Assembly: GCA_022539475.1 (NCBI GenBank)
Contig: VCMS01000015.1
Span: 124,001-188,000, forward strand
Direction: 5' to 3'
Origin: Gracilaria domingensis
Lineage: Eukaryota > Rhodophyta > Florideophyceae > Gracilariales > Gracilariaceae
Length of the DNA stretch: 64,000 bases
Shown here: one piece after another, positions 10,320 through 21,717 of the stretch
Numbering within the stretch: position 1 is the stretch's first letter
How the letters are laid out: the number at the start of each line of letters is the position of its first letter
Translations under genes and position numbers: made by a program
Notes under the pieces: model-generated
The model's database searches: none
What the model saw: the letters and a program-made list of their open reading frames with translations, nothing else
Told to the model about the DNA's origin: nothing

Positions 10320-11925
10320 CTAGTCAGAACGGGACAGGTGCCAACATATGGATCTTAGACACTAGTTGCGCGCCACCGGTCACAAGAATTTGCGAGGGAT
10401 ACTATGGGGGCGACAACATATGCCAAGACAATAACGGTCACGGGAATCACGTTGGAGGAACAACAGCGCACCCCATATACGGATTTTCCAATGGAGCTGT
10501 ACGTAGCTGCGTGAAGGTTCACGGCGAAAACGGTTCAGGAAGCTACTGAAACGTGATCAAAAGAAATGAATTCGCAGTTACCAACAGAAATAAATTCGGA
10601 AAGGGTGACGTGACTAAACTGTCTCTTGGAGATCCTAATTACGATCCGGTAAACAACGCTGTGATCGCCGCCAGAGAGAGTGGTATGTTCTTTGTTATTG
10701 CGGTCGGTAACAGTTCTGATAACGTTTGTAATTATTAGCCAGCTTCCGCAAGCGGGAGAGGAATCTTTGAGGTTCAAGCTCGTGATTGTAGAGCAAGACG
10801 CCCTCGAGAGGGATGCACTGAGGTGCTTTTGATACTTCTTTGATCCGATACCGGCTTCGACACCTCATGTTATGAGAGGCTACTGTGGCCATGGTCCTGT
10901 TTTGGGGTATGCTTAAGAAAGGTAGTGTTTTTGCACACGGGTGCTTGAGTTAGCCCGATGCGGGGTGCGCCGTGGCAAGCCTGCAACGGTTTCACACGTG
11001 TAGAGCGTTGGCCAGCAGCTCCGGATAGTTAGATATTTTAGTTGATTTTTTCAGGTGCCCTATATAGGTGGCGGCACCGGCCACCAATGTACGGGAAGCA
11101 AACCTCAAGGAGGCTTCTGGCTCTGAATTTCTTGCCGCTGGCAAACGGTCTTCGTCTCTGACTAAGCAAATCGCGTCAAAGCTGGGCCAGTCACCCGATC
11201 TCTACCACCGGGGAGTTCTAGACCGTCGTTACGGCATCATTTCTGTTGTTTTACTGCTATTATTTCCGTCACATGGCTCTTGTCACTCTGCCCTGTTATA
11301 AAGGTTTGCCCACATTTGCCGGGAATATTTTCGGATCTCGCGAGTCAGTGCACTGCTCTGCGGCTCGTCTCTCGTTCGTTTTGGACAACACCGTTAGCAT
11401 AGATATCTCCACTCGCTGTGGCTCGCTGAGATCATTCGGATCCGACGCCAATTCTACCGATCCCCATCTCCGACTGCACGCCCAAGACGGGGCTGCCTGG
11501 ATTTACACCTTGCTCGTGTCAGCGCTATCGGAGTGTTGTACCTTTGTCCCTCCCCCTATAGAGATCAAGGCTTGAATACTCTGTCAGTGCTTTTCCGCGT
11601 CGCGGCTGTTGTACTCTCGCACGCGGGTTTGCACCACAATGATAAGAACTTAAAAACGGATTCATTCACTAAGGACGTCACCAAAGAGTTCAACTGAACC
11701 CACCTGTCAGCCCCGGGAGTGGGGATTGAGTGGAATGGGAAATATTTCTCAGAAAATTCTATGGTTTATGGGCATATTGCTGGCGCGTGCGCGGTTTTGA
11801 TGTTCGACGGATTGAAGCTCAACATGAAGCATCTAACGGCTGAGTGGGTTCCTATCAAGATTAGTGGAGGTATCCGCCGCCGTTCTCTTGGGTTGGCCTG
11901 TATCGAAGCTGAAAAAGTTTAATGA
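10320..11925 (+). pseudogene. Subtilase (S8, proteinase-K-like) pseudogene split by a solo LTR
   Basis: The plus strand encodes ANIWILDTSCAPP (catalytic Asp block, normally DTG), then DNNGHGNHVGGT (catalytic His block), VKVHGENGSGSY, LSLGDPNYDPVNNAV, FFVIAVGNSSDNVCNY and PASASG. After the LTR at 10787-11638 it resumes with HLSAPGVGIEW and SENSMVYGHIAGACAVL (catalytic Ser block, normally SGTSMA). The order matches secreted proteinase-K-like serine proteases. Signal peptide and propeptide are missing on the left, where another solo LTR lies. Stops stand at 10547 (TGA at an expected Ser) and 10735 (TAG at an expected Ser), with one more just after the LTR. Reading VQARD|LTR|DKNLK fits a 5-bp duplication at the insertion. 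Confidence 0.85.
10787..11638 (+). mobile_element. Solo LTR, older relative of the 853-bp LTRs, opposite orientation
   Basis: An 852-bp sequence starts TGTAGAGCAAGACGCCC and ends TTTGCACCACA. It aligns along its full length with the reverse complement of the young LTRs at 40,660 and 52,522, including the core promoter GCCCTATATAGGTGGCGGCA near 11055. Divergence is clearly higher than between the two young LTRs. Flanks are GTGAT (10782-10786) and ATGAT (11639-11643), a 5-bp duplication with one mismatch. No internal region adjoins it. It interrupts the subtilase gene. Confidence 0.88.
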
Positions 11926-13746
11926 CTTTGTTTGACAGACGTATCGCCCGATTTTTTTGAACAATTATTTGATGATCTATAGAATAAAGCCCATTCTTTG
12001 CCATTCTTTGGTTTTTTTACTGCATTGTAAATTTCTTTTTCTTCAAATCTCGATCCGTGATGTTGTAGCACCTTGGCGACCGCCTTTTTATGAGTCCTCA
12101 ACGCCGAAGGGATGATTACGTCACAAACATTTTGGACTAGTGGGTGTTTACAAATTGTGATTTGTAGCTAGTTTGTTTCAAACGTTTTCCATATTTAAAA
12201 CTTTACCCATGAACAAGGAATGGAATATTCTTATCCGTGACACGCCTGCGAATCGCGGTACTAGCTGATTTGATAACATCTTTGAATACGATTAAAGAAA
12301 AAAGAAAGCTCTCCAATGCATGTAATACATTCAAAAGAGATCATATGAGAGGAATACGACTCCACAAGCCAAGGTAATTGTAAGTAGAAAGACAAGAAAG
12401 AGAGAAAGGCAATTTATTGGGAACACAGTTTCTTATATATCGTACCAGAGGTTTTATGTTTCTTTCGGCTCATTAGATACTTTAATGCTTATGGCGCAAT
12501 TCGAGGCGATAGACGTGGAGCGGCTTGTCGGGGTTTCTAGGCGGTACGTTTGACGTCTGTAAACCACAGGAAACTAAAGACGCGAAAGGTACACGAGGCT
12601 GTTTAGCCTCCACGTCTGGAAGCGAGTTTAGAAACGGATCTAACTACGGAATAGGCATTGCAGAGTGATGAGGATTCACAAAGGTGTGCTGTTGGGTAAA
12701 AGAGCAAATGACTGGAATTAGAGGCATCAGAATGGTAGGAACAGATGTATAAGATATGGTAATGGAGAACTAGAAATTCCAAAGAGTGTCTCTGCTGACT
12801 TTATTCATGTTTAATAACCGGTAGAGAACAGACAAAAAAAGCACAAGTGATCCCGGAAACTATCAAAGTAGGCGACGTATATGGATAGGACAGTTACGTT
12901 GACTGAACCGTACCGAGCACGTGTTCAGTTTCATGTGAGACAAGTGCGCAACGGACTCCAAAGGTATGAGGAGGATGTACCAATGCACGTTTTACGCACA
13001 TCAGGCTCGTAGGCCACGCACAATGGGGCATGGACTCCATGTCACGCACGTTTGGTGAGCTTAACACGTGTAACACCGCTAGTGCGCGTTTGCGGCATTC
13101 CGAGCACGTTAGAAACACTTTATTCACAACATTTGCCGCGGCTCATGGTTTTGGCGCATGTTAACACCCGTAACTCAATAGTGGGTTGTCTACTGCGAAA
13201 GCATGTACATCTAATTTGGACTGCCTGGAGCCTCAACTGCGCTCTTTGGCAGCTTTTAAATCACCCCCAGCCAACCCACAGCCACAGCAATAAAACGGAT
13301 TTGACTAGAAACGGCTTCTAAATCTCTATACATTATTGATTACCAAAGATTCTTTCAGGCTCACTTTTTTTATGCATCTAATCTTATGGCTTTTATGGCC
13401 CGGTCTTGCTAAAGGTTCGTAGGGTTTTAAGAAAACCTTACCGTAAAAGTAAAATTTTAACATCTATTATATTTCAATGAATTTTATTTCATTTTTTATC
13501 GTGCATATGACTTGTTTTTCATACTTTGCACATGTAAATAGTACCAGATCTGGAAGTTTTGCATTTTGCCTTTTTTCGTCAAGTTTGATATTGACTTTTT
13601 TCTTGTCGTTTTTCTGTATAGACTAGGACTTTGTGAGAAGAAGTAACCGCAAAAATCTTGTGCAAGTGGTAGTTGCAAACAACGCGATGAATGGACAAGC
13701 AAATTATCTTTTATTGAATATATGAGTCAACATCGCAATAGACGGT
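11926..13746. other. Gene-poor intergenic region, nothing assigned
   Basis: No recognised coding region. The stretch 12900-13260 is richer in GC and contains short open frames on both strands, none with a recognisable motif. The remainder is AT-rich. No RNA gene or repeat family was recognised. Confidence 0.5.
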
Positions 13747-14106
13747 TTAATGGTGGAAGAGTTGATCATGGATCGCACGCGCTTTCTCCCTCAATTGAAA
13801 GAAAATCTTCCATATAGGCTCACGCGCTAAACGTTCCACCATCAACATGGCCTCCTCGAAGCCGTCGAGATAGGACCTGGAGAGGTGAGAGGCACAGCCA
13901 CAGTGAAGGTGGACACGCCTTTCACGGAGACCAGCAGGACGAAAGCAAACGAATTGAACGGAACTGTCCGACTCCACGTCGCTGGCCGGCGGAGCCGGAA
14001 GCGGCAACGGACGCGGCGCAGAACCAGGCAGTGCGAACGTCTTCGGCAAGGGAGCTGCAGGCGAAGGCACGACGAGGTGCGAGAGAGAAGACGAAGATAG
14101 ATGCAA
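13747..14106 (-). CDS. Hypothetical small protein, uncertain
   Basis: A 119-codon frame with a Pro/Ser/Ala-rich start (SPAAPLPKTFALPG), a middle containing LHCGCASHLSRSYLDG and a helical charged end (EEAMLMVERLAREPIWKIF). Base composition is more GC-rich than its surroundings, as in the real genes of this window. No family is recognised, no signal peptide is seen, and other frames overlap it, so it may be chance. Confidence 0.25.
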   Translation of the reverse strand: MHLSSSSLSHLVVPSPAAPLPKTFALPGSAPRPLPLPAPPASDVESDSSVQFVCFRPAGLRERRVHLHCGCASHLSRSYLDGFEEAMLMVERLAREPIWKIFFQLREKARAIHDQLFHH

Positions 14107-15651
14107 CTACATGGCGACGTTGGCGGGGATCACGCGAGACCCCATTCCACCGAGCGGCACAGTACAAAAACACAGACATCAAAATTCCGACCATGCACTA
14201 TGCTGAATTTGTGATATCCTCGGTACACAAGCTCATGAGCTTTGCCACCCTCTACCTACAGCAAGGCAAGATTTCAGACAAAATTCAAAAGTCCCGACAT
14301 GATCAAATTGGGGAACATATATCAGACAGTCTCTGATGGGAGGAGGGAAGTAATCCCCAACACACAAAAGAACGGCTTAAAAAACAGGGTCGTGTCTTTT
14401 AGCAATAACTGATAACGTGAGGTCCAGTGAATTTGACTTGCCTCAGAACACCTCGAGAAGGAAAGGATTTGTAGGGTTTTCATAAATTTAGATTTGTCTC
14501 CCCTGGTAACGCGCTTCGATTTTGGTCACCAATAACCGCCCAATGAATCCCGCGGTAATTCCGTGCAAAGTGTATGTAACCTCCGTGCCTCGGAAAATAG
14601 GTCTCAGACGGAACTCGTTTTGAGTTCCCTACCGCTGTAAAAGAATGACAGCAAGAAATTACATATGGGTAGTTTGTGAAACAGATGATGAGCTACGGAC
14701 AAGGTCTCAGTAGGATTAGTTCGTTTCAAGAAAAAGTGTGGATGGGAATGATAAGTAAGGCAAATAGCTTTGTGCGCGCGAACATGGAATATGTCTTCAG
14801 ACCGCGCGCTAGTTACATGTTATTACTTTTTAGTTGCACACAGACAGACCTGCGAAACTGCACTGGAATTGAAGGTCCGATTTGTCTATATAAGCAGCGC
14901 CGCGGGCTCGTTTTACTATCTTTGACCTGAACCACCACCACTACCAAGACCACCAAGCAAGGAAGCATCCAAAAACAACTTTTCTTTGGCAATCTTTTCT
15001 TCCCTTAGCGCAGTCTGCGCCTCCCTGTCACTAATCTTTCCTTTACATCCCTGTGTTTATGGCGGCCCGAGCTCCCACCGTTTCCCACACAGCCGTCCTG
15101 TGCTGGAATATTTGTGAGCTCACTAGCATTTCGCCACTGCTACTATTGTGAGCGTGTCTCTAGTCTCGCTACGAAGGTACTAACTGCCACTGCCATCTAT
15201 CCATTCGACACTCTTCTCGTTCTACCCAGCTTTTAGTAGACCGTTGTTTGGGTGACAATCTTTAAGTATCTAAGATTTTTGTAGGAGCTTCTAGTGGTTG
15301 CCTTGAGTTTTGCGAAGGCAAAGCAAACAAATTCTTTATTTGACTATGTACTCTTTTTTATGTTTGCGAGGAATAGCTTTCTATCTTGGAACTGTTTCTG
15401 CTGCTACGGCAGGCAGCTGAGCTACGTTTATTTTTATTCTTTGTGGGTTGGTACTATTGAGCATCTTTTGTAATGCTCGTTTTGGATTTGTCACTACTCG
15501 CGCCGTTCCGTTTAGTTACGAAAAATGTCGTCAATCATTTCTTTCAGGGAAATATTTTTTCAGTAATGTTTTGGACAAAAATTGGTGAAGAGGCTACAAG
15601 AGCATAATCTTGCCTTGTAACCGTTAGGATATTTTGTTTTCTCTCCAAAAA
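14107..15651. other. Intergenic, nothing assigned
   Basis: AT-rich with scattered short frames. No gene, RNA or repeat was recognised up to the foldback element at 15652. Confidence 0.5.
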
Positions 15652-15953
15652 TGGGTAGGTTTTCAAAACGAAAGTAGCTTATCATCTTTTCAGCAAACCA
15701 TGGGTACAGGCCAAATCAGTCATAAAAGTTTCGAAATCGGTCAAACCCTTCTATTTGCAGGAAAAAGGGGTTTACGACGGTGCTGAAATAAACAAGAACT
15801 CTCATCAAATACCAAAGATATGACTTTTACGTCGGAAGGTCTTGGTCATTGACCCGCCATGCGCGGCCGTAGTTTATTGTCGTTTATTTCACAAACAAAC
15901 AGAGTTTCGGTCCAAAACTGCGATAAGCTACTTTCGTTCTTGAAACCTACCCA
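15652..15953. mobile_element. MITE-like foldback element, 302 bp
   Basis: Terminal inverted repeats of 32 bp begin TGGGTAGGTTTTCAAAACG at the left and match the reverse complement of the right end with a few mismatches; both arms end ...AAGTAGCTTATC on their inner side. The interior is non-coding. The flanks are A-rich and no long target duplication is evident, so the superfamily is not assigned. Confidence 0.7.
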
Positions 15954-17132
15954 AATGGTCTCTTCAATAATGACAAATTTGAGTCAAATGAGTGGTCAAA
16001 GATCTGGTTGACACACATTTGGTGTCTTGTAACGCCTGAAGTTTTTTCAAGTGCAGAGGAAGATTCGTTCGTTCTTCTGGGTCAAACGGTGGAACAGCGT
16101 GAGCATTCCATGGTGGATGGTTGTTACCTGGTGCATACGAACTCGCCTGTTTCGAGAGAGTTGGTACTTGCAGAGCACCAGTTGGATAGAGAAAACTGGT
16201 TTGAGATTCGAGATGAACAAGGCGGCGGAGCATATAGCAAGTTTCTGCAAACGGATATGCAGAGATGGTCTTCGGATGGAAAAATGGACCAGGATGCATG
16301 AATGGCTCCAAGCTGATTCCTCCCCAACGAAAGAAGTGTAGCGTACAACAAAAGACCAACAGGGCGAAGGAGCTTTGCTTCAAGAGGCGCATAGACTCTG
16401 TTGCAGGGGCATGATTGTCGCGACTGACAGAATCAAGTGGCATGAACGCAACGCAGGTTACAGTATTATCCTCCAACGAGGACATCGTATGGGCATGTTA
16501 TCAATTTCGATCATGCCTATCCAGACGCGCGAATCAAGTGCCGACACAGAGAACTGCGATACACATGGAGAACGAGGAATCGTGAAACCATTCTTTATAT
16601 TCATGGCATCTCGTAACCTGTGAATTTGATATCGTGCGTCTTAAGCATTTCTTCCCATGCATATCTACGTGGAAACCAGATATAAATCTTGTCTATTTGT
16701 TTTGCAAACCAAGCCTCCCCTAAAGTGGTTCACCAGGAGAAGGACATCTCGCGGGGATGGAGGAAGAGGCTTCGACAAGCTCCAAAAGGTTTTCTTGATC
16801 CTAAATCAATTTCATTGCAATGTACGCGTAGTACTAGCTCGTTTACTTTCTTTGCCCCAGGCCCCTGTAGCGTGCTGCAAATGATAGATTCAACCCGATT
16901 CATGCGATATCAATTGACAGGTCCCTGCACTCCCAAGTCTGCGATAAATCTGTTTGCCACACACCTGCTGTTCGTCCTCCCTGTCAGTTGTGTTCGTGTA
17001 ATCGACATGACCATCTGCAGATGTATCCACAGTTCTTCAACGCATGAAGTAGAACCTGAAAGAGAATCCTTTGCCATTCATCAGTCCTAACACTGTTTCT
17101 TGCACGGCAGCCATTCACGGCGTAGAAGTCGC
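15954..17132. other. Intergenic, only unconvincing short frames
   Basis: Overlapping frames on both strands at 15964-16485 shadow each other and neither has a recognisable motif. The segment next to 17132 is the upstream region of the small secreted-protein gene. Confidence 0.4.
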
Positions 17133-17140
17133 TATAAAAG
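17133..17140 (+). promoter_or_regulatory. TATA box
   Basis: TATAAAAG lies 78 bp before the ATG at 17218, leaving room for a short 5' leader. No other coding frame lies between. Confidence 0.55.
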
Positions 17141-17217
17141 AGCTTCAGAATTGCCACGCAGTCGCCGTTTGATCTGTTGATGAGCAGTAAAGGATAACTA
17201 ATAGCGGCAATCCAAAC

Positions 17218-17667
17218 ATGAAAATCGTTTTGTTCTTCGTCCTTTCAATCTCGGCGTTCTTATCCGCCAGAGCCGTGGTGAGCTATGGTGCAAGCATCTT
17301 CGTGATCTGTGAAACATCGGACGGTAAACTTTCTCCGCGACTGTACGAACAGAAATACAATCCCTCTATTAGGTATCGTCTCAACTCTAACTGTCAGTCG
17401 ACCGGCGTCCCCGCCCGAGATCACTTCGACCACATGGGAAAATGGCCCACACCAGACGGTGAGACATTTCCTCGACTTCTTCATGTGTACGAGAAGCAGC
17501 TAAGTTGCAAGCACAACCAGATTGTGAAGATTGAGGTGCAGATCAACAATGAGGCCTGGCTTCCTTGGGACGAGTGTTATCTGCACCGAGAAGCTCTCTT
17601 GTTTCTTTTTGAAAGTGATATTGGAGTTACTCGCTCTCATCCTGTACCGCCCGGCGTGGATTACTAG
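17218..17667 (+). CDS. Small secreted protein, unknown function
   Basis: An intact 149-codon gene. Residues 1-19 (MKIVLFFVLSISAFLSARA) form a clear signal peptide with a likely cleavage after SARA. The mature part has four cysteines (ICET, NCQST, SCKHN, DECYL), which could form two disulfides, and no membrane segment, so export is likely. I recognise no family. A TATA box lies upstream. It begins the gene-rich segment and is followed by a hAT-type MITE in its 3' flank. Confidence 0.75.
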   Translation: MKIVLFFVLSISAFLSARAVVSYGASIFVICETSDGKLSPRLYEQKYNPSIRYRLNSNCQSTGVPARDHFDHMGKWPTPDGETFPRLLHVYEKQLSCKHNQIVKIEVQINNEAWLPWDECYLHREALLFLFESDIGVTRSHPVPPGVDY

Positions 17668-17848
17668 CTAGGGTTCGCGGCGAAAGTAGATTGCTGACCA
17701 CCACAAGTGTCAGGTGTGCCAGTAGCGCAGAGGTCCCGGAGCAACCTTGAGTTCATGTGTCGACTACCTGGGTAGGAGGGCTGTAAGGATACCCCTTCTT
17801 CGCTGAATCAGCCTGGAGCTTTGCGGTTCTTTCTGTTGAAGTTCGCTT

Positions 17849-18386
17849 CTGGCCCGTATTTGTGACTGACTGACTTGATAGAAATAATAAATGACTGACT
17901 GATCAGGCATATGCAATTAAATTCTAGTCACATTTAGTCATTTACAGTACAACTGGCCACAAGAACACGTGTCATATTCATAACCACTAATAATTCTACA
18001 CGTGTGCAACATAAGAGCTGAAATGGTTTTCAAATTAAGTTTTGGTTTTGTTTTCACTAAAATAGGTAAATAGTGAACTAGTCAGTAAGATATCCCTTTT
18101 CTGATTGCTTTTGCCTTTGTTTGCAATTTTGCTCATTTTTAAAAACTTTTTAAAAACTTTGAAGTTTGGCATTAACATTGTTTAGAACGAATACACATTG
18201 CTAGAGCCTAAGCAAGCTGATATGTATACTTATATATCTCAAACCAGGAGCAGTGCAGTTTAATTTCTAGACAAACACGCTTAGAAAAAAGGCAAAAAAT
18301 GTGACTAAATATGACTGACTACGAATTTTGTGGAGTGACTTTGACTTTTCGACTTGGTCAAAAGTATAGTCACAAATACGGCCCTG
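17849..18386. mobile_element. hAT-type MITE, copy 1 (about 538 bp)
   Basis: Ends CTGGCCCGTATTTGTGACTG and ...GTCACAAATACGGCCCTG are inverted repeats of each other and match the ends of the copies at 34554 and 58337. The interior matches copy 2 over almost its whole length (GTGACTGACTGACTTGATA near one end, GAGTGACTTTGACTTTT near the other). It has no coding capacity. A clean 8-bp target duplication is not visible at this copy. Confidence 0.8.
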
Positions 18387-18684
18387 CACTGATCAGCTCA
18401 ACGATAGAATCTTGCCAACCTGTCGACAGGTACACACGTGGATTACTTGTGGCATCCAGTATCCAGTAATATGCACGGTGCAGACTAAATCACATTTTTT
18501 GAATTTGAAAATTGAAAACAGTTTTTAAATGCATGCGTGCATACAGTTGTTTCAAATGCACTTCCGTACCTCTCACTGGCTTGCTTCACCTTTCCCAACA
18601 TCACATTTCTGAAGTCGTAGGCGTCTGCAATAAGCACCATTTCCCACTATTTGTCCTCTATTCTGATCACCAAACAAAACCTCA

Positions 18685-19944
18685 TCATTCTCGGGAAGTA
18701 TCTCCGGTTCTGCCTCCTCGATGGTGAATTGAATGTTTGGGTGAATCCCAGCATATCAGAACCAGCACTGCTTGTACCATCTTGCTGTGGTCACGATCCA
18801 TATCCCATACAAAAGCACGGCCGATATAGTTCACGATTCCAAGAACTCCAGCTGCAATCCATAGCATCAGTCCGCTCACTCTCTTCACCCTTCCTCTTGA
18901 AAATTCATGAAGCTCAACTTTGTTTCCATTGTCCGTTGTGTCCTCCCTGAGAAAATCGGCTATTGTTAGCTTGGATTCAGACTTTTGAATCATCATAAAT
19001 GCTAACTTCTGCAGTATGAATTCCACATCCATACCAAGTTCTGTTACACTCAATTCAGACCTTATCACTGAAGTTGTTGAATTGATGCGACGTGCAGATG
19101 CATGACAGAGATAGCAAAACTCGGCCAAGTTATCCAATACCCACTGTACTTGAGAAGAAGTGGCGATGAATCCCAGTCGACTCATATTAGCATAGTAAAG
19201 CTTAAGGCGTTGTGGATCGTTAATTACGATCGAATATCTTTTGGAGACGACATTCCTTTTCGTATGTGCAGAAAAAGAAACAAACCGATGTGAGCATGTG
19301 AAAAAGAACTGAAGACTGCTGTTCGGGTATTTCACCGGATCAACAAACTGTTCCAACACTAGCTCATGACATATAGAAAGATGATGGTTGGTGTTCGACG
19401 GGTTTGCCGTAAGCAATGATTGACATCCTTCAAACATTGCTGGAAGTGTGTCAGTCGACTCGTTCGGAACAGCAAGCGTGATACTCTTGAGATTTAAATC
19501 ATCCAAACTTCTTGTTCTCCATTTTGTAGACTGGGTGATGACTATAACAACCTCGGCGCAAATGGAGATGATGAAGAAAGTAATAGCAACAATTCGCAAC
19601 GAAAAGTTGGAACAGATATAAGAAGAGCAACATACATGACGATGAGGCAGACATTTGCACGAGATCTTCATGTTCGCAAGGCGATCGAACTGGTCTCTTA
19701 CGGCTAATGACCGTGAGCTTCTGCCGAAGGAAAGAGAAATGAGACGACCAATGACTGCCGTTGACGTCCATATAATTAGCACAGACGCCATAGCATCAAG
19801 GGCATCGGCATAAGGCTTTGTTACATAGTCGAAGGAGGGAAACGGAGTGTATGCAGCCAGTGTTGGAATAGACTGTGAAAGGTTGCGGTCGATAACAGCA
19901 GAATCCATTATCTTCGGCGTGTTGTTTTCAGTAAACAGAGTCAA
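18685..19944 (-). CDS. Membrane protein A1 of a lineage-specific family
   Basis: A 419-codon gene. Hydrophobic segments lie near residues 51-71 (MASVLIIWTSTAVIG), 114-137 (IVAITFFIISICAEVVIVIT) and 357-380 (LMLWIAAGVLGIVNYIG). Between the second and third lies an ectodomain-sized stretch of about 220 residues with several Cys and NxS/T sites. It pairs with A2, which lies divergently 2.5 kb away: both have QS...W....DL.L just after the second segment and a similar layout. The end looks altered: coding-like sequence (IQFTIEEAEPEILPENDEV) continues in another frame to a stop at 18573, so a frame shift or small intron near 18750 is likely. An internal ATG at 19908 is an alternative start. Function is unknown. 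Confidence 0.65.
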   Translation of the reverse strand: MTLFTENNTPKIMDSAVIDRNLSQSIPTLAAYTPFPSFDYVTKPYADALDAMASVLIIWTSTAVIGRLISLSFGRSSRSLAVRDQFDRLANMKISCKCLPHRHVCCSSYICSNFSLRIVAITFFIISICAEVVIVITQSTKWRTRSLDDLNLKSITLAVPNESTDTLPAMFEGCQSLLTANPSNTNHHLSICHELVLEQFVDPVKYPNSSLQFFFTCSHRFVSFSAHTKRNVVSKRYSIVINDPQRLKLYYANMSRLGFIATSSQVQWVLDNLAEFCYLCHASARRINSTTSVIRSELSVTELGMDVEFILQKLAFMMIQKSESKLTIADFLREDTTDNGNKVELHEFSRGRVKRVSGLMLWIAAGVLGIVNYIGRAFVWDMDRDHSKMVQAVLVLICWDSPKHSIHHRGGRTGDTSRE

Positions 19945-20078
19945 GCCTTACTCGCACAGAAATCACAAGCCAGGACTGATGAACTGAGATTTGTCCGGAT
20001 TTAGCACACGGCTGAAGTGCTGATATTGGCCCATACCAACAATATCAGTGAGTTATCAGACGGCTGTAGTCCGGATAT

Positions 20079-20462
20079 TGGTCCGGACCAACAATATCAG
20101 TACAATATCAATTTGGCCCACGAAAACTGTGTAAATTTAAATATTTCTTTTGGACCAGGGTACGTGACGGCTACTGTCACGAACAGTCAACGTTACTGCT
20201 CGCCTCTCTTCGCTTTTTTACTGCCAAAACAAGAACACGTGTCTGATAACGAGTTATGGTGCGAATCTTGTGATGCCATCGTGACACTCGAAAGAAAAAT
20301 TGGTCCCTCGCCTATCTAGGGCCCTTATTTTTCTTTCTCGTGCCCCGATGTCATAACTCGATTTGCACCATAACTCTTACTTATCGATAGGACCAACAAT
20401 GTCAATGCGATATCAATTTGGCCAACGAAAACCATGCAAATTTAAATCTTTCTTTAGGACTA
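20079..20462. repeat. Direct repeat pair around a foldback
   Basis: The stretch ACCAACAATATCAGTACAAT with the following ATCAATTTGGCCCACGAAAA (from about 20088) recurs diverged at about 20391. Between them lies an inverted repeat (20251-20376) with arms starting GAGTTATGGTGCGAATC and ending GATTTGCACCATAACTC, plus inner arms around GAAAGAAAAAT. The whole resembles a foldback MITE with duplicated shoulders. No coding content. Confidence 0.55.
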
Positions 20463-21319
20463 GTTGTCATGTATTGTCAATGTTGGTGTTAGATCGACGA
20501 TATACCTTCGTACCTCACCCGACAACGGAGGCGCATTTGGCAACCACATCGAGGCTCTTGTACGAGATTGCAAATTCGCTCGCGCTTTACATACAGTGTA
20601 TACTAAACACGCGTGGTTAATTATTTAGGGCATAGAATTCTCGGGAAAATCTTGCGGAAGCATCGGGGAGGTGCTGTAAAATGCACTTTATGCAGATCAT
20701 TAAATTTTAAATGCACGAGACATAGAATGTGATACGTTGTTTCTACTGTGTCATATTGATTCAGCTCTTAGAGCGATCTTTTCTGTTTGGTGAGAGAGAC
20801 GTGTTTCCGTACGGAATAATCTGACTACCTCCGTACATGTGTATCTTGAAGATATCACACGTCCAGGTGTGGGTGGGTGGGAGAAAAAGCTCAACTACGT
20901 AGGTTTCCGCGGTGCGCGATGATCGATGCGGAAGGCCGTCAGGCTGTTTGCCGCCAAGCTGCTGCGAACCAGCTCAGCAGCCTTTGTACTGCTTGGCGCC
21001 AAAACTGTGCAGCAAAGTTCAAAGTCGCAGCACCTTATTTTCCAAAAAAACTTGTTCCGGGAAAATCCAGAAACTGACATATCTGGCTCGCCATGCTTTA
21101 GAAACAAATGAGCGCTCGCAGTTGTCCACGTGTGTGGCAATCACCAAAGATTACTGGCGCATCCCGTTGCGGTGAGTTGCACCAGAACAAAGTGCACGAC
21201 CGTTCGGCCGACTGCGCAACTCGCCGGAAGTACACTTTCCTATCTTGCGCGCTTTGGCACCCTTCTGCAACAATTCGTCATTTAAACACCAATACATGAC
21301 CTAGATGCACATCACCTTC
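20463..21319. other. Intergenic; one transit-peptide-like short frame
   Basis: Nothing firmly assignable. A 61-codon plus-strand frame at 20926-21111 starts MRKAVRLFAAKLLRTSSAAF, which resembles a mitochondrial presequence, but it ends without a recognisable mature domain. Confidence 0.35.
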
Positions 21320-21392
21320 GCTGGTCTCACATCACCGAACATGTCACCCTGGTTGGGTGCACATCACCCGGCCAGGGTGATGTGAGACCAGC
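21320..21392. repeat. GC-rich hairpin built of TCACC motifs
   Basis: GCTGGTCTCACATCACC (21320-21336) pairs exactly with GGTGATGTGAGACCAGC (21376-21392). Inside, CACCCTGG pairs with CCAGGGTG and GGGTG with CACCC, so nearly the whole 73 bp folds. The motif ACATCACC recurs four times nearby in either orientation. Confidence 0.65.
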
Positions 21393-21717
21393 CGGGGTGA
21401 AGTGGGACCAGGTCACGCGAAATTCACCCAACACAAAGGTGACGATTTTTCGTCGCCTTGAGCGCATGGGGTTATCCCTACACGCAAAGACTACTGGAGC
21501 TTGCGGGAAACACCGGAAGTTGATATTGAAAGAGCAAAATCTTGCAGTTGTTTCAAAAAGTACAACAATGTTCGTCCAAAGGATTGGTCTTAATTTTTAT
21601 TAAAAATGTGAACTTTTGTAAGTTGACAGGTTGTTCCTGTCACACTCTGGTATTCACCCAAACTTTTTGCTAAAGAAGCCTGGAACTTGACCGTATGTTC
21701 AAATTACTGTTTTCTTT

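Noticed and set aside
14550-14575. CCGCGGTAATTCC, similar to the 530 loop of small-subunit rRNA
   Set aside because: Only about 13 bases match and the flanks bear no rRNA similarity.
15964-16485. 173-codon minus-strand protein
   Set aside because: Overlapped by open frames on the other strand, no motif, no composition difference from its surroundings.
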